From Provencibacterium sp. (GTDB lineage: Bacteria; Bacillota; Clostridia; Oscillospirales; Ruminococcaceae): 35,502 nucleotides of DNA. A model generated the notes under the pieces. The model ran no database searches. It was given only the letters and a program-made list of their open reading frames with translations, and had not been told where the DNA came from. This document shows positions 24,849 through 31,802 of the stretch, one piece after another. How positions within the stretch are numbered: position 1 is the stretch's first letter; each line of letters begins with the position of its first letter. The stretch lies in assembly GCA_022792175.1 (NCBI GenBank), contig JAAWAN010000034.1, positions 1-35,502 on the forward strand. The letters run 5' to 3'. A program made the translations under genes and the position numbers.

Positions 24849-24861
24849 GGATTTTTAAAGC

Positions 24862-24890
24862 TTGCAGCTTTTTTCGGTATGCACTATAAT
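24862..24890 (+). promoter_or_regulatory. promoter of the micro-ORF and sensor kinase
   Basis: TTGCAG (24862-24867), a 17-base spacer and TATAAT (24885-24890). The transcript would start near 24897. Confidence 0.6.
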
Positions 24891-24932
24891 AGGAAAAAGG
24901 TTATTTGGAAGCGTGAAAGGGGAAGCGGACGG

Positions 24933-24998
24933 ATGGATGTCCTGATATTTTTGAAAAATGGGCTAAAGCGCATGGAAAGGGAGGCGAGGGGCCGTTGA
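24933..24998 (+). CDS. 21-codon ORF coupled to the sensor kinase
   Basis: ATG preceded by AAAGGGGA at about 9 bases opens a 21-residue frame. The peptide begins MDVLIFLKNGLKRM and ends in a Glu/Arg-rich tail, so it would be short, basic and amphipathic. Its TGA overlaps the TTG start of the kinase gene (TTGA at 24995-24998), the usual sign of translational coupling. It could be a pure leader that sets kinase translation, or encode a small peptide ligand. There is no independent evidence for either. Confidence 0.4.
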   Translation: MDVLIFLKNGLKRMEREARGR

Positions 24999-26431
24999 GC
25001 GGGTTGGAACTGCTTTATTCGGTTTTGGAGTTTCTGCTGCTTTGCCTGCCTTATCAGGCGCTGTGCTATGTCCCGTTTTTGGGGGAAATGCGCTTTGGGA
25101 TCTGGAAAACGGTGGCGGCGCATACGGCGCTCTGCTTTCTCTACATAGCGGGCCTGCTGGTCTGGCGGGATGCCTCCGGGCTGTTTTTGCAGGTTTATGC
25201 GGCCCTGTTTCTGTTTTTCTTCTTTGGACTCTACTATATGAGCATATCGACCTCTGCAGGGAAGGCGGCGTTTATCTTCCTGATTGCCCGCGCCTATGCG
25301 CTGTTTGTGGAGCTTTGTGTTCGAACGGCCGAGCTCATCGGGGGATTTTTTGAAATTCCCCTGCCCGGCGTTCCGGAAATACAGCCGTTTTATCCGCTGG
25401 TGGGGATGGCGCTGGTGATTCTTTTGAGCGGTCCGATCCTCTATCTGCTGTTCGACAGGGCAATAGCGCCGCTGCTCGATGAGGTGGAGGGGGATGCATG
25501 GGACTATCTCTGGGCGGTCCCGGCCTCCTTTCTGCTGATGTTCCCGCTTTTGGCCGATCCGTTCGGCGAGGAGGGGCTGCGTCCCTCCGGCATAGCGGCC
25601 GGCTATGTGCTGCTGATTGCTATCTGTTTTTCCTGCTTTTTCATTCTGCGCACCCTGCTGGCCTCCCAGCAGGCGGTAGAGGAGCGGGAGCGCCGGCGCG
25701 CCCTGCACCGGCAGATAGACCTGCAGGCGCAGAACTACCGCATGCTGCGCGAGCAGCTTGTTGAACGCGCAGCCGCCCGCGAGGACCTACACCGGCATCT
25801 GTCGGTGATGAGCTTTATGCTCTATCAGGGAAAGACCAAAAAGGCGCTGGAGGATATTACCGAATACCAGTCCTCCGTTTTTAAAGGGGGAGTGGAGACC
25901 GAGGTGTACTGCCGCAATCAGGCAGTAAATACGCTGATGGGTTACTTTAAGGCGCAGGCAGCGGAGCGCGGCATTGAGATGCAGCTCAGCCTCGACCTGC
26001 CGCAGAAAACCGGCATACCGGATGATGAGCTGTGCGTACTGCTGGGCTGCGGCTTAAATAATGCCATAGAGGCCTGCGAGCGCATGAGCGAGGGCAGGCG
26101 GATGATTCAGGTGATTTCCAAAATGACCGGTGAGGCGTTGGCCATATCGATAGACAACAGCTTTGACGGAGAGGTCTCGCTGCTCGACGGGGAGTTTCTC
26201 TCCCGCAAGCCGCATGGCGGGGAAGGGACCGGCTTGCGCTGCATCGGTGAGCTTGCGCTGCGCTATTCAGGCGCCGCCGAATTCAAATATGATAAAGAAC
26301 AGTTTCATCTTTCGGCTGTTCTGCGCACCTCTCAGGTGTCTGTCCCTTCTGCGACGGCTGCCGCCCCTGAGGCGGAGCAGGAGGAAAAGAAGCCGCAGCC
26401 GGAGGGGCACCTGCTGAGTAAAAGCGTATAA
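24995..26431 (+). CDS. GHKL-domain sensor kinase-like membrane protein (AgrC-type)
   Basis: A 478-aa protein with about six membrane helices (residues 8-225), then a coiled linker and a GHKL ATPase domain: N box LLGCGLNNAIEAC (349-361) and G box GGEGTGL (408-414). It resembles AgrC/CitS-type quorum or peptide sensors. At the dimerisation helix, where the family has RHDLRHHL with a phospho-accepting His, it reads REDLHRHL: the His is Glu263. No response regulator or agrB/agrD lies next to it. It starts with TTG, chosen from the ribosome site GGAGG and the coupling with the 21-codon ORF. The tail after residue 440 is Glu/Ala/Pro-rich. Confidence 0.82.
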   Translation: MSGLELLYSVLEFLLLCLPYQALCYVPFLGEMRFGIWKTVAAHTALCFLYIAGLLVWRDASGLFLQVYAALFLFFFFGLYYMSISTSAGKAAFIFLIARAYALFVELCVRTAELIGGFFEIPLPGVPEIQPFYPLVGMALVILLSGPILYLLFDRAIAPLLDEVEGDAWDYLWAVPASFLLMFPLLADPFGEEGLRPSGIAAGYVLLIAICFSCFFILRTLLASQQAVEERERRRALHRQIDLQAQNYRMLREQLVERAAAREDLHRHLSVMSFMLYQGKTKKALEDITEYQSSVFKGGVETEVYCRNQAVNTLMGYFKAQAAERGIEMQLSLDLPQKTGIPDDELCVLLGCGLNNAIEACERMSEGRRMIQVISKMTGEALAISIDNSFDGEVSLLDGEFLSRKPHGGEGTGLRCIGELALRYSGAAEFKYDKEQFHLSAVLRTSQVSVPSATAAAPEAEQEEKKPQPEGHLLSKSV

Positions 26432-26437
26432 AGGCGT

Positions 26438-26485
26438 CAGAAGGGTCTGCTGCAAAATGCTGGCATTTTGCAGCAGACCCTTCTG
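26438..26485. terminator. long hairpin after the kinase gene
   Basis: Two 23-base arms beginning CAGAAGGGTCTGCTGC are exact inverses around a 2-base centre, followed by AAAAACGG. There is no U-tract, so termination is uncertain. The 3' arm is also part of the 62-base repeat next to it. Confidence 0.5.
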
Positions 26486-26636
26486 AAAAACGGCTTTTGA
26501 CTCCACTGGAGTCAAATTTCGCCTGCATATTGCGGTCGAAACCGCCCTTTTCCGGTTTTTGCAGGCCGGAATAAGCATTTTGCAGCGCGCCCTCCGGAAA
26601 AACGTTTTTGGCGCTGCGAAAGTCGAATTTTGTCTG
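26463..26636. repeat. two diverged 62-base repeat units
   Basis: Units at 26463-26525 and 26575-26636 both begin GCATTTTGCAGC, share GGAAAAACG or TGAAAAACG at the middle and end in AATTT-TG-CTG or AATTTCGCCTG. I estimate two thirds identity. A shorter related piece (CCTGAAAAACGCAATTTGCG) lies near 26661-26685. They fill most of the gap between the kinase and CapA-like genes (26432-26811), in which no gene is apparent. Confidence 0.55.
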
Positions 26637-26811
26637 CCCTTGCAGGAATGGCCGGTATTTTCCCTGAAAAACGCAATTTGCGCTTTTTATCCGCTGGACC
26701 ATCGGCCCGCTGGGCATGCAAAGCAGACAGGTGCTGTCTCGGCAGGAAAAAGTAAAGGCTGTATTTTCCCCCTGCTTGTTTTGAGATAGAACCGAAAAGG
26801 AGAACTGCCGA

Positions 26812-28044
26812 ATGAAAACAACCTATAAATGGATGATTATCATTTTAGCGCTGCTTTTTGCGCTTCCGCCCTTTATCATTCTCAGCATCCGCGGATATCT
26901 GACAGAGCCTGAGCCACAGAAAGAGGCTTTGGAGTCTTCCTCCGCCAGGGAGGCGGTGCAGCAGCCGGAGAGCTCCCGGCAGGCCGCGCCGGAGCCTGAG
27001 CCGCTGCCGGAACCGGAGCCCGCGCGGGCAACGCTTCTCGCAGTGGGCGATAACCTGATTCATGACGTACTCTATAACCAGGCCTACCAGCGCACCGGAG
27101 GCAGCGGCTATGATTTTCTGCCGGTTTATTCTGCGGTGCGCGAGCGGATTATGCAGGCGGATATCGCCTTTGTCAATCAGGAAACGATGATGGCAAAAAG
27201 CCAGCCGCTCTCCAACTATCCCGCCTTCAATTCCCCGGCCGAACTGGCGGGCCAGCTCGGCGAGCTGGGGTTTGACGTCGTCAACCTCGCGAACAACCAT
27301 ATGCTGGATGTCGGGGTATCCGGGCTGGAGGAGACCGTTTCTCTTCTGGATACCGTTTCTTCCATCACCCGCATCGGCGCTTTTCATGATGAGCAGGAGT
27401 CTCGCCTGCGGATTGTGGAGCGGGAGGGCATCACCTTTGCCTTTCTGGGCTTCGCGGATTATACCAACGTCTCCGGCACCATGGGTGCGCCGGGAATGGT
27501 GACCTATACGGCTAACCGCGAGGAGATGGCTGCCCAGCTGGCTGCCGCGCGGGAAAAGGCGGATGTGCTGGTGGTATCAGTGCACTTCGGGGAGGAGAAT
27601 ACCACCCTGCCCACCGCAGCGCAGCGGGAAACGGCGCAGTTTTTCTGTGAGCAGGGGGCGGATATCGTGCTCGGACATCATCCACATGTGATTCAGCCGG
27701 TGGAGTGGCTAAAGAGCGAAGAGGGGCACAAAACACTCGTTTTCTTTTCGCTTGGCAATTTTGTCTCCGCCCAGCGCGGGGCGGCCAACCTGCTGGGGAT
27801 TATGCCGCAGATTCCAGTGGAAAAGAGCCCGGAGGGGGAAGTGACCGTTTTAGACCCGAGCATTACGCCGATTGTCACCCACTATGGGGCGAACTACCGG
27901 CAGCTGCAGCTCTGCCTTTTCCGGGATTACAGCGAGGAGCAGGCGGCTTCTCATGGCGTTTTGGGTTTTGGTGCAGCCTTCTCCCGCTCCTATCTCGAAA
28001 AGCTGCTTTATGATACCATTGAGGAGAAATATATTGATTTATAG
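26812..28044 (+). CDS. CapA-family (poly-gamma-glutamate synthesis type) surface protein
   Basis: A 410-aa protein with an N-terminal membrane anchor (residues 7-27), a Pro/Glu-rich spacer (about 32-70) and a CapA-type metallophosphatase-like domain. The motifs are LLAVGDNLIHD, NQETMMA, LANNHMLDVG, SVHFGEEN (more often SLHWGxE), GHHPHVIQPVEW and FSLGNFVSAQ. The domain faces outside. In most bacteria with only this gene and no capBC the role is unknown; cell-wall or polymer hydrolysis is likely. Ribosome site AAAAGGAGA. It is followed 56 bases later by the GNAT gene. Confidence 0.87.
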   Translation: MKTTYKWMIIILALLFALPPFIILSIRGYLTEPEPQKEALESSSAREAVQQPESSRQAAPEPEPLPEPEPARATLLAVGDNLIHDVLYNQAYQRTGGSGYDFLPVYSAVRERIMQADIAFVNQETMMAKSQPLSNYPAFNSPAELAGQLGELGFDVVNLANNHMLDVGVSGLEETVSLLDTVSSITRIGAFHDEQESRLRIVEREGITFAFLGFADYTNVSGTMGAPGMVTYTANREEMAAQLAAAREKADVLVVSVHFGEENTTLPTAAQRETAQFFCEQGADIVLGHHPHVIQPVEWLKSEEGHKTLVFFSLGNFVSAQRGAANLLGIMPQIPVEKSPEGEVTVLDPSITPIVTHYGANYRQLQLCLFRDYSEEQAASHGVLGFGAAFSRSYLEKLLYDTIEEKYIDL

Positions 28045-28100
28045 GAAATTCTTATAGATGAAAAGCTTTTCGGGAGGAGCCTATGATAACGATTTGATAT

Positions 28101-28502
28101 GTGCAGATGGAGGACAGGGACTTCTGGTTTCGGCTGGACAGCCATCTGCCGGCGGCAGAGTTTGAGAAAAAGGTGCGGGACAGGCAGGGCTATCTGCTGC
28201 TGGCGGATGAAACACCGGCAGGACTGCTGCGCTATAACCTGTTCTGGGATCATATCCCTTTTTGCAACCTGCTTTTTATCGACAGGGAATATCGGCGCAG
28301 GGGCTATGGCAGGCTGCTGATGATCCACTGGGAGGAGCAGATGAAGGCGCAGGGCTGCGGCATGCTGATGGTTTCTACTCAGGTGGATGAACAGGCACAG
28401 CACTTTTACAGGAAGCTTGGCTATCAGGATGCGGGCGGGCTGCTGCTCTCCCTTCCCGGCTATGAGCAGCCGATGGAGCTGTTTCTGGTGAAGGGGCTTT
28501 GA
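28101..28502 (+). CDS. GNAT acetyltransferase, original start interrupted by a stop codon
   Basis: The family probably acetylates a small molecule or protein N-terminus with acetyl-CoA. The acetyl-CoA loop is REYRRRGYGRLLMIHWEEQM, followed by HFYRKLGYQDAGG. The best start is the ATG at 28083, right after GGGAGGAGC, but that frame reads MITI then TGA at 28095 before continuing TAT GTG CAG ATG GAG with full similarity. Homologs I know of read MITIRxA.. here, so the TGA probably replaced an Arg codon (CGA). The listed start is a fallback GTG lacking a good ribosome site, so expression may be weak or lost. Confidence 0.7.
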   Translation: MQMEDRDFWFRLDSHLPAAEFEKKVRDRQGYLLLADETPAGLLRYNLFWDHIPFCNLLFIDREYRRRGYGRLLMIHWEEQMKAQGCGMLMVSTQVDEQAQHFYRKLGYQDAGGLLLSLPGYEQPMELFLVKGL

Positions 28503-28810
28503 GAGGCTGCGGATAAAGAAGACCGGCAAGCCTTTTCTTTCAGCTACATGCGGCATCCGGCCGCTGTTAAAATGAGTCCGGGGAGATTGTTTTTAAAATG
28601 GAGGAGTTTCTGCGCATTTGGGCGGCTATTCCACATCCTGAACGGCGGGGATGGCCGCATTACAAAAGCGAAAAACGGCCGCTGTCCGGGCCTGTCCCGA
28701 TACAGATGGTTTCCCCAGCGGCGTTTTTTCAGATTTCATTTTCAGAAAGGGGTTGTTCTTTATGCATATGGGAGCAGATAAACCGATGCATTCGCTGATG
28801 GAGGAATTTT
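28503..28810. other. 300-base gap without a clear gene
   Basis: It has a small hairpin GCGGC/GCCGC (28550-28564). A short open frame from 28598 to 28798 has no ribosome binding site that I trust and no recognisable family. No clear promoter for rsgA was found. Confidence 0.5.
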
Positions 28811-29866
28811 ATGTTCGACTGGAAGGAATATGGCCTTCTGCCTGAGCAGCTGCCGAAAGACGCGCAAGGAACGCCGGCGCGGGTGAGTGCCGTTCATAAG
28901 CAGCGGTATGGGCTGATCTGCGGGCAGGGGGAAATTTATGGGAAGCTGAAGCCGGGCGCCTATTTTGAGGGTGCCCAGGAGTTTCCGACCGTGGGAGATT
29001 TTGTGCTTATCCAGTATGTTCCCACCGGGGACAGCCGGATTCTTCAAACACTGCCGCGCAAAACCTTTTTCGTCCGGCGGGACCCTGTACCGGGCGGCGG
29101 GGAGCAGGCGGTCGCCGCCAATTTCGATTATGTGTTCATCGTTCAGTCGCTGGGTCCGAATTTTAATATCCGGCGGCTGGAAAGATATCTGGCTCTGGCC
29201 TGGCAGTCGAAGGCGGTGCCGGTGGTGGTGCTCACCAAGGCAGACCTGTTTACCGGCTATGAAACCTGCCTGCAGGCGGCGCAGAGGGCGGCGCCGGGCG
29301 TTGCCGTTCATGTGCTCAGTTCCCGGACAGGGGAGGGGATGAAGGCCCTGTCCGCCTATCTGCAGCCCGGAAAAACGACAGTCTTTCTCGGCTCATCGGG
29401 CGTGGGGAAATCGAGCCTTATCAATGCGCTGGCGGGTGAAGAGCTGATGGCGGTCGGTGAAATCCGGGAGGATGGCCGGGGACGGCATACCACCACCCAT
29501 CGCCAGCTGCACCGGCTACCAGGCGGAGCTATAATGATCGATACGCCTGGCATGCGCGAACTGGGAATGTGGGCGGTTTCAGATGGGCTGGATGAAGCGT
29601 TTGCAGATGTCGAGCAGTTTCTGGGGCGGTGCCGTTTTGCCGACTGTACCCACCGGGAGGAGCCCGGCTGCGCGGTCAGGCAGGCGATAGAGGAGGGGAT
29701 TCTCTCCCGTGCGCGCTGGGAGAGCTACCGGAGTCTGCGGGGGGAGGCGGCCTATGCGCAGGACAGAGCGGAATTTCTGCGGCAAAAGCAGCAGCGCAAC
29801 CGGAATATTGCCAAAATGCACCGGCAGTTAAAGCGAAGGGATAAAAAGCAGAGCAGCGGCCGCTGA
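28811..29866 (+). CDS. rsgA: ribosome biogenesis GTPase RsgA
   Basis: A circularly permuted GTPase that helps mature the 30S ribosomal subunit. The 351-aa protein has an N-terminal OB fold (residues 1-80) and GTPase motifs in the permuted order: G4 TKAD (142-145), G1 GSSGVGKS (194-201), G2 region around GRGRHTTTH, and G3 DTPG (244-247). The C-terminal zinc motif has Cys274, Cys279, His281 and Cys287, and a basic tail follows. The start follows GGAGGAA. Probably transcribed alone or with the upstream genes. Confidence 0.96.
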   Translation: MFDWKEYGLLPEQLPKDAQGTPARVSAVHKQRYGLICGQGEIYGKLKPGAYFEGAQEFPTVGDFVLIQYVPTGDSRILQTLPRKTFFVRRDPVPGGGEQAVAANFDYVFIVQSLGPNFNIRRLERYLALAWQSKAVPVVVLTKADLFTGYETCLQAAQRAAPGVAVHVLSSRTGEGMKALSAYLQPGKTTVFLGSSGVGKSSLINALAGEELMAVGEIREDGRGRHTTTHRQLHRLPGGAIMIDTPGMRELGMWAVSDGLDEAFADVEQFLGRCRFADCTHREEPGCAVRQAIEEGILSRARWESYRSLRGEAAYAQDRAEFLRQKQQRNRNIAKMHRQLKRRDKKQSSGR

Positions 29867-29898
29867 AGGGGGAAAGCCCGCAGCGGCTGCAGAAAAAG

Positions 29899-29928
29899 GC
29901 GGCACGCCGGAATACTCCGGCGTGCCGC
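29899..29928 (+). terminator. hairpin after rsgA
   Basis: GCGGCACGCCGG and CCGGCGTGCCGC form a 12-bp stem; only a weak U-tract follows. Confidence 0.6.
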
Positions 29929-30140
29929 AGACTGTTAAAAAGGGAGAAAGGGCTGTTAAACTGGAAAGATAGAGGAAGAATCAGCCGGTGCAGAGGCTGC
30001 CGCAAAAAGGGCAGTCCGCCTCTGCGCTGCCAGGAGGGCCAAAAGAGGGCCCACATATAGCCACCGTAGTCTGCGGCATAAACAAGGAGAAGGGGAAAGG
30101 CCCTGTTCCGAAAATTTTTACCCTGCCTGGGGGGAGCGTG

Positions 30141-30169
30141 TTGAAAACGGCGATAGAGACTGGTATAAT
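30141..30169 (+). promoter_or_regulatory. promoter of the DHH-TIR operon
   Basis: TTGAAA (30141-30146), a 17-base spacer and TATAAT (30164-30169). The leader is about 60 bases. The rest of the gap 29930-30140 shows no recognisable feature. Confidence 0.8.
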
Positions 30170-30236
30170 CAAAAACAGTAGAAATAAAAAATTTGCAGGA
30201 AGGGCCTGCATAAAAGTGTAAAGGAGGGGCAGAAGA

Positions 30237-31796
30237 ATGAGGCTGAGGGAACTGCTGGAATATGAAGACATTGTGATTCAGTGTCATGATAAGCCGGATG
30301 CGGACACCATTGCCAGCGGATTTGCTCTGCTGCGGTATCTGAAAGAGCACGGGAAATCCCCCCGGCTGGTATATAGCGGCCCGCAGAAGGTAACCAGGGG
30401 CAGCCTGCACGAAATGCTCAAAAGATTTGAAATTCCGCTTACCTACCTGTCGGAGCTGAAGGAAGAGGCCGAACTGCTGGTAACGGTGGACTGCCGGGCC
30501 GGCGAGCGCAACGTTTCGCTGCTGCCCGGCCGGAATCTGGCAGTCATCGACCACCATTCGCTCAAGGAGGGGGAAAAGCTGCCAAAGCTAAACGAGGTGC
30601 GCACCGAGGCGCAGGGCTATACCTCCTGCGCCACTGTTTTGTGGGCCATGCTCAAGGAGGAGGGCTTTCAAGTAGAGGATGGCCAGCTTCCTACCCTTCT
30701 TTATTATGGGCTGTATATGGATACCCAGGAGCTCAAAACCGCGCAGAAAATGGACCGGGAGATGCTCGATGAGCTGAAATATGATATGGATATTGTGACC
30801 GAGCTGCAGAGCGTCAACCTGTCGCTGGAGGAAATCCGGATTACCGGCCGGGCATATGACAGCCTGCATGTCAATCCGCAGCATCACTTTGCGGTGGCCC
30901 AGGTGGAGCCCTGTGACCCCGATATTCTGGGCATTGTCGGCGATGAGCTGATGAAGGTGGCCGGCGTTGATGTGAGCGCCGCCTACTGCATGCTGGAGGG
31001 GAACCAGGGGGCGAAGCTTTCGGTGCGCTGCCGCAGGCGGGGCTGCAGCGCAGTCGATCTGGTGCAGTGGCTGGTTCGGGGCATGGGCAACGATGGCGGC
31101 GGCGCGCCCACCAAGGCGGCGGGCCGGCTGCCCGGGGAGTTTCTGGAGGAGGCCTGCACCGGGGACGGCTGGGATGACCTCAGCGGCGCTACCGGACGGC
31201 TGATTTACAGGCTGCTGACCGACTACTTTGAAATTCCCCCTAAACAGATCCGCACGGGCGAATATGCCCCCAAAAAGGTGAGGGAATTTTGTACGGATGA
31301 GCCGGCCCGCTACTGCAAGACGAAGGTACCGGTAGGCTATGTAAAAGCTACCGATCTCTTTCCGGAGGGGGAAGAGATTCTGATCCGGATGCTGGAGGGT
31401 GACGCCAGAAAGAAGGTGACGCCTGAGCTTTATATCCTCATAGGCATAGACGGGGAGACCTATCATAACGAGGAAAGCAGGCTGCGCAAAAATTATGATC
31501 TGTTCGATGAACCGTTTCCCGTGGACAGCGAAAGCCCCTGGCAGCCGAAAATCTACCGCTATAGCGACAGAAAGGCCTGCCTGCTGGCCCCTTATGCCAG
31601 AAAATGTATCGCCAGGGATGGGGCGCTCATCTGGGCCTCGCAGCTGAGCTGCCGGCTGAAGGTGCTGACCAGGTGGGGAGAGTGGCATCTGGGCGAGGCC
31701 GGGGACTGGCTGGCCAGTCAGGATGCCGACCGGCAGGATATCTATATCATTCAGAAAGCGGTTTTTGAGAGGACATATGAGAAAGCGGAGGGTTAA
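30237..31796 (+). CDS. DHH-family phosphoesterase with extra C-terminal modules
   Basis: A 519-aa cytoplasmic protein. The DHH domain has HDKPDADTIASG (His17, Asp18, Asp21, Asp23), Asp85 in VTVDC, the DHH triad Asp105-His106-His107 and Asp162 in YMDTQ: a complete metal site. The DHHA1 domain has GNDGGGAPTKAAGRLPG (284-300), with Ala where GGGHPxAAG enzymes have His. Such enzymes cut cyclic dinucleotides, short oligonucleotides or pAp. Residues 366-519 are extra and seem to hold two PGDYG-like modules (LYILIGIDGETY; GEAGDWLASQ-DIYIIQ-FERTYE), perhaps for ligand binding. That label is tentative. It is followed 6 bases later by the TIR gene. Confidence 0.85.
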   Translation: MRLRELLEYEDIVIQCHDKPDADTIASGFALLRYLKEHGKSPRLVYSGPQKVTRGSLHEMLKRFEIPLTYLSELKEEAELLVTVDCRAGERNVSLLPGRNLAVIDHHSLKEGEKLPKLNEVRTEAQGYTSCATVLWAMLKEEGFQVEDGQLPTLLYYGLYMDTQELKTAQKMDREMLDELKYDMDIVTELQSVNLSLEEIRITGRAYDSLHVNPQHHFAVAQVEPCDPDILGIVGDELMKVAGVDVSAAYCMLEGNQGAKLSVRCRRRGCSAVDLVQWLVRGMGNDGGGAPTKAAGRLPGEFLEEACTGDGWDDLSGATGRLIYRLLTDYFEIPPKQIRTGEYAPKKVREFCTDEPARYCKTKVPVGYVKATDLFPEGEEILIRMLEGDARKKVTPELYILIGIDGETYHNEESRLRKNYDLFDEPFPVDSESPWQPKIYRYSDRKACLLAPYARKCIARDGALIWASQLSCRLKVLTRWGEWHLGEAGDWLASQDADRQDIYIIQKAVFERTYEKAEG

Positions 31797-31802
31797 TGAG
31801 CC

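Noticed and set aside
26283-26717. Minus-strand frame with repeated KFD..K..F.EG words
   Set aside because: The repeated words only reflect the 62-base DNA repeats; there is no ribosome site and the frame overlaps the kinase gene.
28598-28798. 66-aa frame before rsgA
   Set aside because: No convincing ribosome site or family; sequence looks random.
30588-31688. 366-aa open frame on the minus strand
   Set aside because: Antisense shadow of the DHH phosphoesterase gene.
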